From positions 114,146 to 178,145 of the forward strand of contig JBJXHM010000015.1 of assembly GCA_046233115.1 (NCBI GenBank): DNA of 64,000 bases, read 5' to 3'. This document shows positions 44,338 to 53,227 of this stretch, in pieces. Position 1 is the first letter of the stretch. Each line of letters starts with the position of its first letter. The translations under genes were made by a program, and so were the position numbers. The notes under the pieces were generated by a model. It saw nothing but the letters and a program-made list of their open reading frames with translations, was not told the origin of the DNA and ran no database searches. The DNA comes from JACOMY01 sp046233115 (GTDB taxonomy: Bacteria; Pseudomonadota; Alphaproteobacteria; Kiloniellales; JACOMY01).

Positions 44338-44778
44338 TCAAAGATCGGCGGGAACCATGTCATGCAGGGCCTTGATCGCAACGGGATAGCCGGCGGCGCC
44401 CAGGCCGGCGATCACCGCCGTTGCCGCCTGGGAGATGATGGACTTCTGGTATAGCGGCTCGCGCCGGTGAATGTTCGAGATGTGCAGCTCGATGATCGGA
44501 TGGGGAAACATCTTCAGGGAATCGAGCAGCGCGATCGAGGTGAAGGAGTAGGCCGCCGGGTTGATGACGATGCCGCAGGCAGACCCGATCGCGTCCTGGA
44601 CCCAGTCGACAAGCTCGCCTTCGTGATTGGTCTGGCGGAACTCGATCGGGCGGGAGGGCACGGCGGCCCGGCACAGGGTCTCGATGTCGGCCAGGGTGGT
44701 CTTGCCGTAGATCTCCGGCTCCCGCGTCCCCAGGCGATTGAGGTTCGGTCCGTTCAGCACGTAGATCGGCTTGGTCAT
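44338..44778 (-). CDS. aroQ: Type II 3-dehydroquinate dehydratase
   Basis: This 146-residue enzyme interconverts 3-dehydroquinate and 3-dehydroshikimate. It has the type II pattern: VLNGPNLNRLGTREPEIYG with the catalytic Tyr in IYGKTT, RQTNHEGELVDW, INPAAYSFTSIALLD (usually AYTHTS), and ELHISNIHRREPLYQKS with the catalytic His. It is the last gene after a TRAP importer operon and lies near quinate/shikimate and protocatechuate genes, so a catabolic role is more likely than aromatic amino acid synthesis. The gap to the TRAP large-subunit gene is 9 bases. Confidence 0.93.
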   Translation of the reverse strand: MTKPIYVLNGPNLNRLGTREPEIYGKTTLADIETLCRAAVPSRPIEFRQTNHEGELVDWVQDAIGSACGIVINPAAYSFTSIALLDSLKMFPHPIIELHISNIHRREPLYQKSIISQAATAVIAGLGAAGYPVAIKALHDMVPADL

Positions 44779-44787
44779 TTGACTCTC

Positions 44788-46089
44788 CTATCCAGCATAG
44801 CCCAGCAGACGCGGCAGCCACAGCACGACATCCGGGACGAAGGTGATGAAGCCCAGCAGCACCAGAAGCACCGCGAGAAAGGGGAGGAGGTCGCGCAACA
44901 GCGCCAGCAATCCGCAGCGCGCGACGTTGGCGACGACGAACAGCAGCAAGCCGTAGGGCGGCGTGACCAGGCCGATCATCAGGTTGACCACGACCAGCAC
45001 GCCGAAATGCACCATGTCGATGCCCAGTGCCTTGGCGGTCGGGATGAAGATCGGAACGATGACCAGCAGGATGGTGATGCCTTCCAGCAGGCAGCCCAGG
45101 ATCAGGAGCACGGCGTTGACCAGCAGCAGGAAGGTGACCGGCGTGAGCTCGTAGCCCGCCATCATCGCTTTCAGGGCGTTGGGTATGTTCTCGATCGTGA
45201 CCACGTAGTTGAAGACCAGAGCGCCGCCGATCAGGATGCCGATGGAGGCGCTGGAGCGCGCGCTCGCCAGCACCGCCTGGTAGGTCTGCGCCAGCGAGAC
45301 GTCCCGGTAGAGGAAGAGCGAGATCAGCAGCGCGTAGGCAGCGGCGACCGCCGCGGCCTCGGTCGGTGTGGTGATACCACCGTAGATGCCGCCCAGCAGG
45401 ATGACCGGCATCAGCAGCGCGGGAATCGCCTTGACGGTGATCATCGGCACCTGCCGCAGCGGAACCGGCTCCTCGACCGGGAAGCCCCGTCTGCGCGCCA
45501 TGACGCTGTTGGTGGCCATGAGCCCGGCAGCCATCGCCAGGCCGGGCACCGCGCCTGCAATGAAGAGGTAGCCGATCGAGGCGTCGGAGACGAGCGCGTA
45601 GAGCACCATCGGGATGGAGGGTGGGATGATCGGGCCGACGACGGCCGACGCGGCGGTGATGGCGGCCGCATAGCTTCTGGTGTAGCGATTCTCCCTGACC
45701 ATCATGGTGATGATCAGGCGCCCGACCCCCGCCGCATCGGCGATCGCCGACCCCGACATACCGGCGAAGATCACGCTCAGCGCGATGTTCACATGCCCGA
45801 GCCCGCCGCGAAAGCGGCCGACGATGGCGTTGCAGAAGGCGAGCAGGCGGTTGGACAGGCTGCCGACATTCATCAGTTCGGCCGAGAGGATGAAGAGCGG
45901 TATCGCCAGCAGCACGAAGCTGCCGCGCAGCCCCTGGAGCAACTGCTCGGCGGCGATGCTCATGTCCTGGCCGGCGGAAAGGAGATAGACGATGGAGGCG
46001 CCGATCATGGCATAGCCGATCGGAAGCCCCAGTACGGCGAGCACCGACATCACGGCCAGACAGAGTGTGAAGGGGCTGAGCAGGGTCAT
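44788..46089 (-). CDS. TRAP transporter large permease subunit
   Basis: This 433-residue DctM-type membrane protein has about twelve hydrophobic segments and the family pattern GSFVLLAIPLFILSAELMN, IFAGMSGSAIADAAGVG, VVGPIIPPSIPMVLYALV and GLVTPPYGLLLFVVANVA. It uses a sodium gradient to import an organic acid delivered by the DctP-type protein. Its start overlaps the small permease gene by 4 bases. The neighbourhood (aroQ, quinate-type dehydrogenase, pca genes) suggests quinate, shikimate or dehydroshikimate as substrate. Confidence 0.94.
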   Translation of the reverse strand: MTLLSPFTLCLAVMSVLAVLGLPIGYAMIGASIVYLLSAGQDMSIAAEQLLQGLRGSFVLLAIPLFILSAELMNVGSLSNRLLAFCNAIVGRFRGGLGHVNIALSVIFAGMSGSAIADAAGVGRLIITMMVRENRYTRSYAAAITAASAVVGPIIPPSIPMVLYALVSDASIGYLFIAGAVPGLAMAAGLMATNSVMARRRGFPVEEPVPLRQVPMITVKAIPALLMPVILLGGIYGGITTPTEAAAVAAAYALLISLFLYRDVSLAQTYQAVLASARSSASIGILIGGALVFNYVVTIENIPNALKAMMAGYELTPVTFLLLVNAVLLILGCLLEGITILLVIVPIFIPTAKALGIDMVHFGVLVVVNLMIGLVTPPYGLLLFVVANVARCGLLALLRDLLPFLAVLLVLLGFITFVPDVVLWLPRLLGYAG

Positions 46090-46601
46090 TCATCCCTCAC
46101 CAGGGAGGGATCGCTGAGATCCGGAGCTTCGCCGCGGAACGCCCTGAAGCCAAGCCAGAGATACCGGGCGACCAGGGCGAGGACGAAGAGAATGTAGACG
46201 GAGAAGAGGTAGTCCAGGCGAATGCCGATGTAGGAGGCCTTCTCCACCCGCATGAAGGTGACGTAATCGAGGGTGGCGGGCAGCGAGATCAGGAAGAGCA
46301 GCACCAGAGCCAGGCCCGACACCACGACGAAGCCCCTGCGCACCCGCGCCGAGACGCCACTGTAGAGGATGTCGAAGCGGATCTCGTCCCGCTCTCGCAC
46401 GACGAAGGCGGCACCCCACAGCACCAGCCACATCCAGGCGAGCGTGCTGACCTCCAGGGTCCAGCCGACCGGCCAGCCGAGCAGGTAGCGAAACAGGATC
46501 TGCAGTATGAAGCACACGAAGACCGTTGCGAGCAGGCCGGCCGCAATGTTCTCGGCCCGCCGCCGCATCCAGGTCATGGCTCCTGACAGATGGCCGGTCA
46601 T
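46086..46601 (-). CDS. TRAP transporter small permease subunit
   Basis: This 171-residue DctQ-type protein has four membrane helices (AAGLLATVFVCFILQILFRY, STLAWMWLVLWGAAFVV, VVVSGLALVLLFLISL, YLFSVYILFVLALVARY) and the family segment RERDEIRFDILY. It pairs with the large subunit encoded next, whose start overlaps its end by 4 bases. The ATG at 46601 has GGAG 10 bases upstream. Confidence 0.9.
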   Translation of the reverse strand: MTGHLSGAMTWMRRRAENIAAGLLATVFVCFILQILFRYLLGWPVGWTLEVSTLAWMWLVLWGAAFVVRERDEIRFDILYSGVSARVRRGFVVVSGLALVLLFLISLPATLDYVTFMRVEKASYIGIRLDYLFSVYILFVLALVARYLWLGFRAFRGEAPDLSDPSLVRDE

Positions 46602-46693
46602 GGTCGTTTCACTCCGAGGGTCCCGCACGGCCGGCCACCAAGGCATGTCGGCCGGCCGCACGGGGTCACCCCGTCGTTGCAGCGAGGCCGAAG

Positions 46694-47698
46694 CTACATC
46701 GCGTTGATCTTGGCCAGCACGCCTTCCGGCCAGTCCTTTGCATAGTCGGACTCGAGATACATCTGCTGGGCATGCTCGCGGAAGGCCTGGACATCGGGTT
46801 CATAGACCTTCAGGCCCTCCTTCTTGAAGAAGGCCACCAGCTCGCCCTCGCGCTCCAGGTGCTTGCTCGTGCTCCAGGCGATCGCCTTCTTGACTGCCGC
46901 TTCCAGCGACTCCTGCTGTGCGGGCGTCAGGGAATCCCAGGTCTTCTTGGAGATGACGAAGAGGTCGTATCCGACCAGGTGGCTGGTCAGCACGATCTGC
47001 GAGGTGACCTCGTAGAACTTCATGTTGTAGTCGTTGGGCAGCGGGTTGTCCTGCCCGTCGATCGCGCCGGTCTGCAGCCCGGTATAGACCTCCGCGTAGG
47101 CCATGGGCGTCGGGTTGGCACCCAGTGCCTTGCCCAGGAACTGCCAGGCATCACCTCCCGGCATTCTCAGCTTGATGCCGGCCATATCCACTGGGGTCTT
47201 GATCTCCTTGTCGGGCGCGAGGTTGACCTGGCGGGTTCCGAAGTAGACCGGCCCGACGATGTGCACGCCAAGCTGGTCCTCGGCCATCTTCACCATCTCC
47301 TGGCCGGTCTCGCTCTCGAAGAAGGCGTTCAGATGATCCGCGTCCCGGAACAGGTAGGCGGCCGTCAGGATGGACCAGGCCGGAATCTGCTTGGCGATGT
47401 CCTGCGGCGCGACGATCCCGGTCTCAAGGTTGCCGCGCTGCAATGCCACCAGCTCCGTGCCCTGCTTGAACAAGGTCGCGCCGAAGTGTGGCTCGAAGGT
47501 GAAGTCGCTGGCGATGGCCTCGCCCAACGAGCGCATCGCGTCGGCCCGGATGTCGGTATCGCTGAAGACCGCCGCGAATTTCAGCACCGGCTTGTCCTGG
47601 GCCATCGCATCCTGGGTCATCGCGCCGAAGCCCAGTCCGGCAGCTGCGATCATTGCGCCGCCGAGCACAGCAACGCGACGGGAAACGCTAAACGTCAT
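46694..47698 (-). CDS. TRAP transporter substrate-binding protein (DctP family)
   Basis: This 334-residue periplasmic protein has a signal peptide (VAVLGGAMIAAAGLGFGAMT). The DctP fold is seen in VLKFAAVFSDTDIRADAM, DMAGIKLRMPGGDAWQFLG with the Arg that holds a carboxylate ligand, and TPMAYAEVYTGLQTGAIDGQ. It is the first gene of the TRAP operon, divergent from a TetR gene, and lies beside aromatic-acid catabolic genes. Confidence 0.93.
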   Translation of the reverse strand: MTFSVSRRVAVLGGAMIAAAGLGFGAMTQDAMAQDKPVLKFAAVFSDTDIRADAMRSLGEAIASDFTFEPHFGATLFKQGTELVALQRGNLETGIVAPQDIAKQIPAWSILTAAYLFRDADHLNAFFESETGQEMVKMAEDQLGVHIVGPVYFGTRQVNLAPDKEIKTPVDMAGIKLRMPGGDAWQFLGKALGANPTPMAYAEVYTGLQTGAIDGQDNPLPNDYNMKFYEVTSQIVLTSHLVGYDLFVISKKTWDSLTPAQQESLEAAVKKAIAWSTSKHLEREGELVAFFKKEGLKVYEPDVQAFREHAQQMYLESDYAKDWPEGVLAKINAM

Positions 47699-47760
47699 GA
47701 TTGTCCTCCCTCTTGTACCGGCCTGATTGCGGCCCGGGTTTCTATTGCGAGAACGATGGA

Positions 47761-47861
47761 CGAAACAGTTAGTTTATGTCAACCCGATGTGCGATAGTGC
47801 GGAGGTGGTGCCGCGTGAGCCACCAAGCAGGCCGGCAGCTAGGTATGGACTAACCAGTTCG
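47761..47861. promoter_or_regulatory. Pair of related TetR-type half-site boxes between dctP and the TetR gene
   Basis: CGAAACAGTTAGT (47761-47773) and, in the opposite orientation, ACTAACCAGTTCG (47849-47861; reverse complement CGAACTGGTTAGT) agree at 10 of 13 positions. They lie on either side of the 212-base divergent region, one near each gene. CTGGTTAGT also occurs at 58270-58278 before the acyl-CoA synthetase gene. Binding by the neighbouring TetR protein is inferred. Confidence 0.45.
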
Positions 47862-47910
47862 TATAGGAAACAATGCTCCGCAAAATGACCTCTAGGGATT
47901 CTGTGAAGCG

Positions 47911-48564
47911 ATGAATGTGGAGAACGCACCGCCGACTGCGCCAAGCCGGGTGAACGACCCGGAAGGGACCAAGCGCAACATCATCGAGGTGGCCACCAGG
48001 GAGTTCGCCGACAAGGGCCTCTCAGGGGCTCGGATCGATGAGATCGCGGCCAAGACCAAGGCCAGCAAGCGCATGATCTACTATTACTTCGGCAGCAAGG
48101 ACGATCTCTACCTCAAGGTTCTGGAAACGGCCTACAGCGAGATGCGGGCCACCGAAGCCACCCTCGGCCTGGAAGGACTGCCGCCGCTGGAGGCCCTGGA
48201 AAAGCTCGTCCGCTTCACCTTCGACCATCACAACGACAACGAGGACTTCATCCGGCTGGTGATGATCGAGAACATACATCACGGAGAGTACCTGGAAAGG
48301 TCGCCGGTAATCCAGAAAATGAACCTGACGGCGATCGACGCGGTGCGGCGGCTCTATCAGCGTGGCGTGGAGCAGGGTGTCTTCCGGGCCGGCCTCGACC
48401 CGATCGAACTGCACTGGCAGATCAGCGCTCTCTGCTTCTTCAACGTGTCCAACCGGCCGACCTTCTCGAAGATCTTCAAGCGCGACCTGGGGTCCATCGA
48501 CTCCCTCGCCTCGCTCCGCGAGGCCGTGGTCGAGATGGTCCTGCGGCAGGTCAGGAACGACTAG
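47911..48564 (+). CDS. TetR-family regulator of the quinate/protocatechuate block
   Basis: This 217-residue regulator has an N-terminal helix-turn-helix (residues ~25-75; GLSGARIDEIAAKTKASKRM then IYYYFGSKDDLYLKVLE) and a helical effector domain of the TetR C-terminal type. It is divergent from the TRAP operon and upstream of the aroE-quiC-pca genes, so it is the best candidate to control both. The effector could be an aromatic or hydroaromatic acid. Confidence 0.9.
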   Translation: MNVENAPPTAPSRVNDPEGTKRNIIEVATREFADKGLSGARIDEIAAKTKASKRMIYYYFGSKDDLYLKVLETAYSEMRATEATLGLEGLPPLEALEKLVRFTFDHHNDNEDFIRLVMIENIHHGEYLERSPVIQKMNLTAIDAVRRLYQRGVEQGVFRAGLDPIELHWQISALCFFNVSNRPTFSKIFKRDLGSIDSLASLREAVVEMVLRQVRND

Positions 48565-48632
48565 CCCGATGCGCCCCGCGAACCCCACCCTCGGAATTGC
48601 GCGGCCGCAGACACGCGAGGAAGGGGGGCGCC

Positions 48633-49466
48633 ATGCCTGACGTTCGGCTCGGCCTGATCGGCGACAACATCTCGCGCTCGCAGGCGCCGCGGCTGCACCG
48701 CCTGGCAGGCGGTCTCTGCGGCCTCGAGGTGTCGTACGAGCGACTGGTCCCGACCGACAGGGGCAAGACCTTCGACGAGTTGTTCGAATTTTGCGCCACC
48801 GCCGGATTCCGCGGCATCAACGTGACCTATCCCTACAAGGAACTCGCAGCGAAGAAGGTCGGCATCGACGATCCGCTGGTCAGGTCGATTGGGGCGGTCA
48901 ACACGGTGATCTTCACCCCCACCGGTCCCAAGGGGTTCAACACCGACTATTCGGGCTTCGTCTCCGCCTACCGCCGCATCCGGAGCGAAGCGCCGCCGGG
49001 GATCGTCTGCATGCTGGGCGCAGGTGGCGTCGGCAAGGCGGTCGCCTTCGGCCTGCTCGCACTGGGGCTGGGGGAGATCCGCATCGTCGAACGCGACCTC
49101 GACAAGGCGGAGGCCGTCGCCGAGGCGCTGCGCAAGGCCCGACCGGCCTTGACGACCCTGGTGACCGGAGACCCCTCCGCGGGCGCAAAGGGTGCGGCCG
49201 GACTGGTCAACTGCACGCCGATCGGCATGGTGGGCTATGAAGGAACGCCACTGCACCGCGCGCTGATGGCAGGCGCGGAGTGGGCCTTCGACGCCGTCTA
49301 CACGCCGATCGACACGCAGTTCCTGCAGGATGCCGAAGGCCAGGGACTGACCGTCATCTCAGGCTACGAGCTCTTCTTCTTCCAGGGGGTGGATGCCTGG
49401 GACATCTTCGTCGGTCGACCGCTCGATCAGGCGGCGCTGCGCCGAGCGCTCGCCAAGCCGGAGTAG
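48633..49466 (+). CDS. Shikimate/quinate dehydrogenase (AroE family)
   Basis: This 277-residue NAD(P)-dependent enzyme interconverts shikimate (or quinate) and the dehydro form. The substrate domain shows GLIGDNISRSQAPRLHRLAG, NVTYPYKE with the catalytic Lys, and KGFNTDYSGF with the catalytic Asp. The cofactor domain has the glycine loop MLGAGGVGKAV. The ATG at 48633 has AAGGGGGG upstream. It precedes quiC by 6 bases, so its product dehydroshikimate would be used next; a catabolic role is inferred. Quinate versus shikimate preference cannot be read. Confidence 0.9.
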   Translation: MPDVRLGLIGDNISRSQAPRLHRLAGGLCGLEVSYERLVPTDRGKTFDELFEFCATAGFRGINVTYPYKELAAKKVGIDDPLVRSIGAVNTVIFTPTGPKGFNTDYSGFVSAYRRIRSEAPPGIVCMLGAGGVGKAVAFGLLALGLGEIRIVERDLDKAEAVAEALRKARPALTTLVTGDPSAGAKGAAGLVNCTPIGMVGYEGTPLHRALMAGAEWAFDAVYTPIDTQFLQDAEGQGLTVISGYELFFFQGVDAWDIFVGRPLDQAALRRALAKPE

Positions 49467-49472
49467 GAAGTC

Positions 49473-51332
49473 ATGCGCAGTTCCATTGCCACAGTGTCGC
49501 TCGGCGGTTCGCTCAAGGAGAAGCTGCAGGCCGTAGCCGCGGCGGGGTTCGAGGGCGTCGAGATCTTCGAGACCGACGTCCTCGCCCACGACGGCACGCC
49601 GGCCGACATCGGTCAGATGGTGCGGGACCTCGGCCTCGAGATCGTCGCCTTCCAGCCCTTCCGCGATTTCGAAGGGATGCCCGAGCCGCGCCGCACCAAG
49701 GGCTTCGAGCGGGCAAGACGCAAGTTCGAACTGATGGTCGAATTGGGCGCGCAGAACGTCCTGGTCTGCTCGAACGTCTCGCCGCACGCGCTCGGCGGGA
49801 TCGACCGCGCCGCCGACGACCTCCGCGAACTCGGTGAAATCGCCACGGGCTTCGGCATCAACGTGGGCTTCGAAGCACTCTGCTGGGGAGTCCACATCCA
49901 CGACTACCGTGATGCCTGGGAGGTTGTGCGTCGCGCCGACCACCCGCACGTCGGCATCATCCTCGACAGCTTCCACACCCTTGCACCGGACTACCCCGTG
50001 AAGGCCATCCGCTCGATTCCGGCGGACCGGATCACCTTCGTCCAGATCGCGGACGCGCCCCGGATCGACATGGACCTGCTCCAGCTTTCCCGACACTTCC
50101 GCTGCTTTCCCGGCCAGGGCGATCTCGACATCGCCGGTTTCATGGCCGCGGTCGAGGCGACCGGCTACGACGGCTGGCTGAGCCACGAGATTTTCAACGA
50201 CCGCTTCAGGATGGCCTCGCCCGGCCAGATCGCACGCGATGGCGAGCGGTCCCTGATCGCGATGACCGGGCGCAGCCGCGATGCCACCCCCCTGCCCTCG
50301 GCGCCACCGGCCGAGGGGGTGGCCTTCCTCGAATTCGCCGTTTCGGAGCGCGAGGCGCCGGAACTTGCGAACTTCTTCCGCGCGCTGGGTTTCGCCCGAA
50401 CCGGGCGCCACCGTTCCAAGGACGTCGAACGCTGGAGCCAGGGCGAGGTGAACCTGGTGATCAACACCGAGACCGACGGCTTCGCACACTCGCACTACAT
50501 CACCCACGGCCCCTCCGTGGCGGCGATCGGGCTCTGGGTGGGCGACGCCTCGCGCCAGATGGATCGGGCCGAGGCGCTGCTTGCGCATACCTTCCGTCAG
50601 CCCGTCGGCCCAGGAGAGCTCGAGATCCCGGCGATCCGGGGGGTCGGCGGCTCGCTGCTCTACTTCCTCGACCACGGCAAGACTCTCGGCCGGGTGTGGG
50701 AGGTCGAGTTCGAACCTCTCGAGGACCAGGCGCCCGACGTCGGCCTGAACCGGATCGACCACATCGCACAGTCGGTGTTCTTCGAAGAACTGCCTGGCTG
50801 GAGGCTGTTCTACCGCTCTATCCTGGGGCTCGAGAAGACACCGCAAGTCGACGTCGTGGATCCTGCCGGCTTGGTCGAAAGCGAGGTGCTGCACTCGCCA
50901 GGCCGATCGCTGCAGATCGCGCTCAATGCCAGCCAGGCGCTGCAAACGCAGTCGCGCCGCTTCCTCAGCGAGTACTTCGGCGCCGGCGTCCAGCATGTCG
51001 CCTTCGCGACCGACGATATCTTCACGGCAGTCGAGGCGATGCGGGCGGCCGGCCTCGACCTGCTGCCGATTCCCGAAAACTACTACGACGACCTCGAAGC
51101 GCGCTTCGACCTGGACGAGGCGCTCGCGGCGAGGCTGCGCCAGCTTTCTATCCTCTATGACGAGGATGAGCGGGGTCGCTACTTCCAGGTCTATACGCGC
51201 GTCTTCGCCGATCGCTTCTTCTTCGAGGTCGTGTCCCGCGAGGGCTATCTGGGCTACGGCGCACCCAACGCGCCGATCCGCCTTGCCGCGCAGTCCCGCC
51301 TCTCGCGCAACGCCGCAGTGCCAAGGAGGTAA
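49473..51332 (+). CDS. quiC: 3-dehydroshikimate dehydratase, two-domain QuiC type
   Basis: This 619-residue enzyme turns 3-dehydroshikimate into protocatechuate. Residues ~1-280 are a sugar-phosphate-isomerase-like TIM barrel with metal ligands in NVGFEALCWGVH, GIILDSFHTLA, VQIADAPR and SHEIFND. Residues ~300-600 contain two vicinal-oxygen-chelate units of the 4-hydroxyphenylpyruvate dioxygenase kind (FLEFAVSEREAPELANFF; RIDHIAQSVFFEELPGW). This fusion is the QuiC form of Pseudomonas. It lies between the AroE-like gene and pcaD in one operon, and thus links hydroaromatic acids to the protocatechuate branch. Confidence 0.92.
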   Translation: MRSSIATVSLGGSLKEKLQAVAAAGFEGVEIFETDVLAHDGTPADIGQMVRDLGLEIVAFQPFRDFEGMPEPRRTKGFERARRKFELMVELGAQNVLVCSNVSPHALGGIDRAADDLRELGEIATGFGINVGFEALCWGVHIHDYRDAWEVVRRADHPHVGIILDSFHTLAPDYPVKAIRSIPADRITFVQIADAPRIDMDLLQLSRHFRCFPGQGDLDIAGFMAAVEATGYDGWLSHEIFNDRFRMASPGQIARDGERSLIAMTGRSRDATPLPSAPPAEGVAFLEFAVSEREAPELANFFRALGFARTGRHRSKDVERWSQGEVNLVINTETDGFAHSHYITHGPSVAAIGLWVGDASRQMDRAEALLAHTFRQPVGPGELEIPAIRGVGGSLLYFLDHGKTLGRVWEVEFEPLEDQAPDVGLNRIDHIAQSVFFEELPGWRLFYRSILGLEKTPQVDVVDPAGLVESEVLHSPGRSLQIALNASQALQTQSRRFLSEYFGAGVQHVAFATDDIFTAVEAMRAAGLDLLPIPENYYDDLEARFDLDEALAARLRQLSILYDEDERGRYFQVYTRVFADRFFFEVVSREGYLGYGAPNAPIRLAAQSRLSRNAAVPRR

Positions 51333-51334
51333 GT

Positions 51335-52126
51335 ATGCTCGCGTGCAACCTGGGCGGCGTGACCCTCCACGCCCGGTCCGACGGTCCCGAGGGCGGGCCG
51401 GTGCTCGTCCTGTCGAACTCGCTCGGGACCGACCTCAGGATCTGGGATGCCCTCCTTCCGCTCTTACCTCCCGAGGTGAGGGTCATTCGCTACGACAAGC
51501 GCGGGCATGGCCTGAGCGACTGCCCTGACGGTACCTGGGGGATGCAGGACCACATCGCCGACCTCGAGGGATTGCTGGATTCACTGGGGGTCGCCGGCGC
51601 TGCAATCTGCGGCATTTCCGTCGGCGGGCTCATCGCGCAGGGCCTGGCGGTACGGAGGCCCGACCTGGTCGGCAGGCTGATCCTCTGCGACACGGCAGCC
51701 CGGATCGGCACCGCCGAGAGCTGGGCGGACCGCATTGCCGCGATCGAACAGGGCGGGATCGCAGCGATGGCAGGAGCGATCCTCGAGCGCTGGTTCTCGG
51801 CAGGCTTCCGCGAGAGCGATCCGACCTTCCCGCTCTGGCGCAACATGCTTCTGACCTCGCCCCAGGCAGGATACCTGAAGACCTGTCAGGCCATTCGAGA
51901 CAGCGATTTCACCGAGCAGACACGCGGTCTCTCCCTCCCTGCCCTCGCGCTCTGCGGCGCCGATGACGGGTCGACGCCGCCGGATCTCGTGCGCGCAACG
52001 GCTTCCCTGATCGAGGGCTGTCGCTTCGAACTGATCGAAGATGCCGGCCATCTACCCTGCATCGAGCAACCCGCCGTCTTTGCGACGCTCCTGACCGCGT
52101 TCTTGAAGGAGACCGGCTATGTCTGA
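51335..52126 (+). CDS. pcaD: 3-oxoadipate enol-lactonase
   Basis: This 263-residue alpha/beta hydrolase opens beta-ketoadipate enol-lactone to beta-ketoadipate. It has the nucleophile elbow AICGISVGGLIAQG with Ser near residue 90, the late Asp in LCGADDGSTPP and His in IEDAGHLPC, and the PcaD-type start VLSNSLGTDLRIWDALLPLL. It follows quiC by 2 bases and overlaps pcaC by 8 bases. Confidence 0.93.
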   Translation: MLACNLGGVTLHARSDGPEGGPVLVLSNSLGTDLRIWDALLPLLPPEVRVIRYDKRGHGLSDCPDGTWGMQDHIADLEGLLDSLGVAGAAICGISVGGLIAQGLAVRRPDLVGRLILCDTAARIGTAESWADRIAAIEQGGIAAMAGAILERWFSAGFRESDPTFPLWRNMLLTSPQAGYLKTCQAIRDSDFTEQTRGLSLPALALCGADDGSTPPDLVRATASLIEGCRFELIEDAGHLPCIEQPAVFATLLTAFLKETGYV

Positions 52127-52499
52127 CCGCTACGACAGCGGCATGGCGGTGCGGCGAGAGGTTCTGGGCGATGCCCATGTGGACCGGGCCGAAGCGCAGA
52201 AGACCGCCTTCGACGAGCCCTTCCAGACCCTGATCACCGAGGGTGCCTGGGGCTCGGTCTGGTCGCGGGACGGCCTCTCCAAGCGGGATCGCTCCCTGGT
52301 GACCTTGGTTCTCCTCGCCGCACTGGGCCACTGGGACGAGGTCGCCATGCACGTGCGCGCCACAGCGAATACCGGCGCGACCGCCGAGGAAGTCCGCGAG
52401 GCGATGCTGCATGTCGCCATCTACGCCGGAGTCCCGGCCGCCAACCACGCGCTCAAGATCATCAAGAAGACCTACGCCGAAATGGAGGAGACGCAATGA
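52119..52499 (+). CDS. pcaC: 4-carboxymuconolactone decarboxylase
   Basis: This 126-residue helical protein decarboxylates 4-carboxymuconolactone to the enol-lactone. The PcaC pattern is clear: MAVRREVLGDAHVDRAEAQ, ITEGAWGSVWSRDGLSKRDR, and EVREAMLHVAIYAGVPAANH. It overlaps pcaD by 8 bases and pcaH by 4 bases (ATGA), so the three are coupled. Confidence 0.95.
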   Translation: MSDRYDSGMAVRREVLGDAHVDRAEAQKTAFDEPFQTLITEGAWGSVWSRDGLSKRDRSLVTLVLLAALGHWDEVAMHVRATANTGATAEEVREAMLHVAIYAGVPAANHALKIIKKTYAEMEETQ

Positions 52500-53215
52500 A
52501 CGCCAAGGCCGAAGAGCTTTATCAGCGCGACTGGACCTGGCAGCCCCCGGCCTACACGCCGGACTACAAGACATCGGTCGCACGCTCGCCCCGCCTGCCG
52601 CTCCTGTCCTTGCGGAGCTCGCTGTCCGAGATGACCGGTCCGGTCTTCGGGCAAGCCGATCTCGGCCCGCTCGACAACGACCTGATCCGCAACTACGCGC
52701 AGACCGGCGACCCGGTCGGCGAGAGGATCATCGTGCAGGGGCGCGTCCTCGACGAGAACGGGCGCGGCGTGCCGAATACCCTGGTCGAGGTCTGGCAGGC
52801 CAACGCCGGGGGGCGCTACCGGCACAAGAAGGACGGCTATCTGGCGCCGATCGATCCCAACTTCGGCGGCTGCGGACGCGTGCTGACCGACGACCAAGGC
52901 TTCCACCACTTCCGCACCGTCAAGCCTGGCGCCTACCCTTGGCCCAACTGGGTCAACAATTGGCGGCCGGCGCACATCCACTTCTCCGTGTTCGGCAGCG
53001 GCTTCGCGCAAAGGCTGATCACCCAGATGTACTTCGAGGGCGATCCCCTGATCCCGCTCTGCCCGATCCTGAAGGCGGTCCCCGACCCGGCGGCGATCGA
53101 TAGCCTGGTGGCGCCGCTCGACATGAATGCGGCCGTTCCACTCGACTGCCTGGCCTACAAGTTCGACATCGTCCTGCGCGGACGGCGCTCGACGCTCTTC
53201 GAGAACAAGGCGTAA
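52496..53215 (+). CDS. pcaH: Protocatechuate 3,4-dioxygenase beta subunit
   Basis: This 239-residue intradiol dioxygenase subunit holds the non-haem Fe(III). The iron ligands are seen as Tyr in GGRYRHKKDGY, Tyr in KPGAYPWPN, and two His in RPAHIHFSVFG. It cleaves protocatechuate to 3-carboxy-cis,cis-muconate together with PcaG. It overlaps pcaC by 4 bases and precedes pcaG by 12 bases. Confidence 0.96.
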   Translation: MNAKAEELYQRDWTWQPPAYTPDYKTSVARSPRLPLLSLRSSLSEMTGPVFGQADLGPLDNDLIRNYAQTGDPVGERIIVQGRVLDENGRGVPNTLVEVWQANAGGRYRHKKDGYLAPIDPNFGGCGRVLTDDQGFHHFRTVKPGAYPWPNWVNNWRPAHIHFSVFGSGFAQRLITQMYFEGDPLIPLCPILKAVPDPAAIDSLVAPLDMNAAVPLDCLAYKFDIVLRGRRSTLFENKA

Positions 53216-53227
53216 GGGAACCGAACC

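Noticed and set aside
44467..46197. A 576-codon plus-strand frame opposite the TRAP permease genes
   Set aside because: It is rich in Asp, Gln, His and Arg without hydrophobic core, and is the reverse complement of well-supported TRAP genes.
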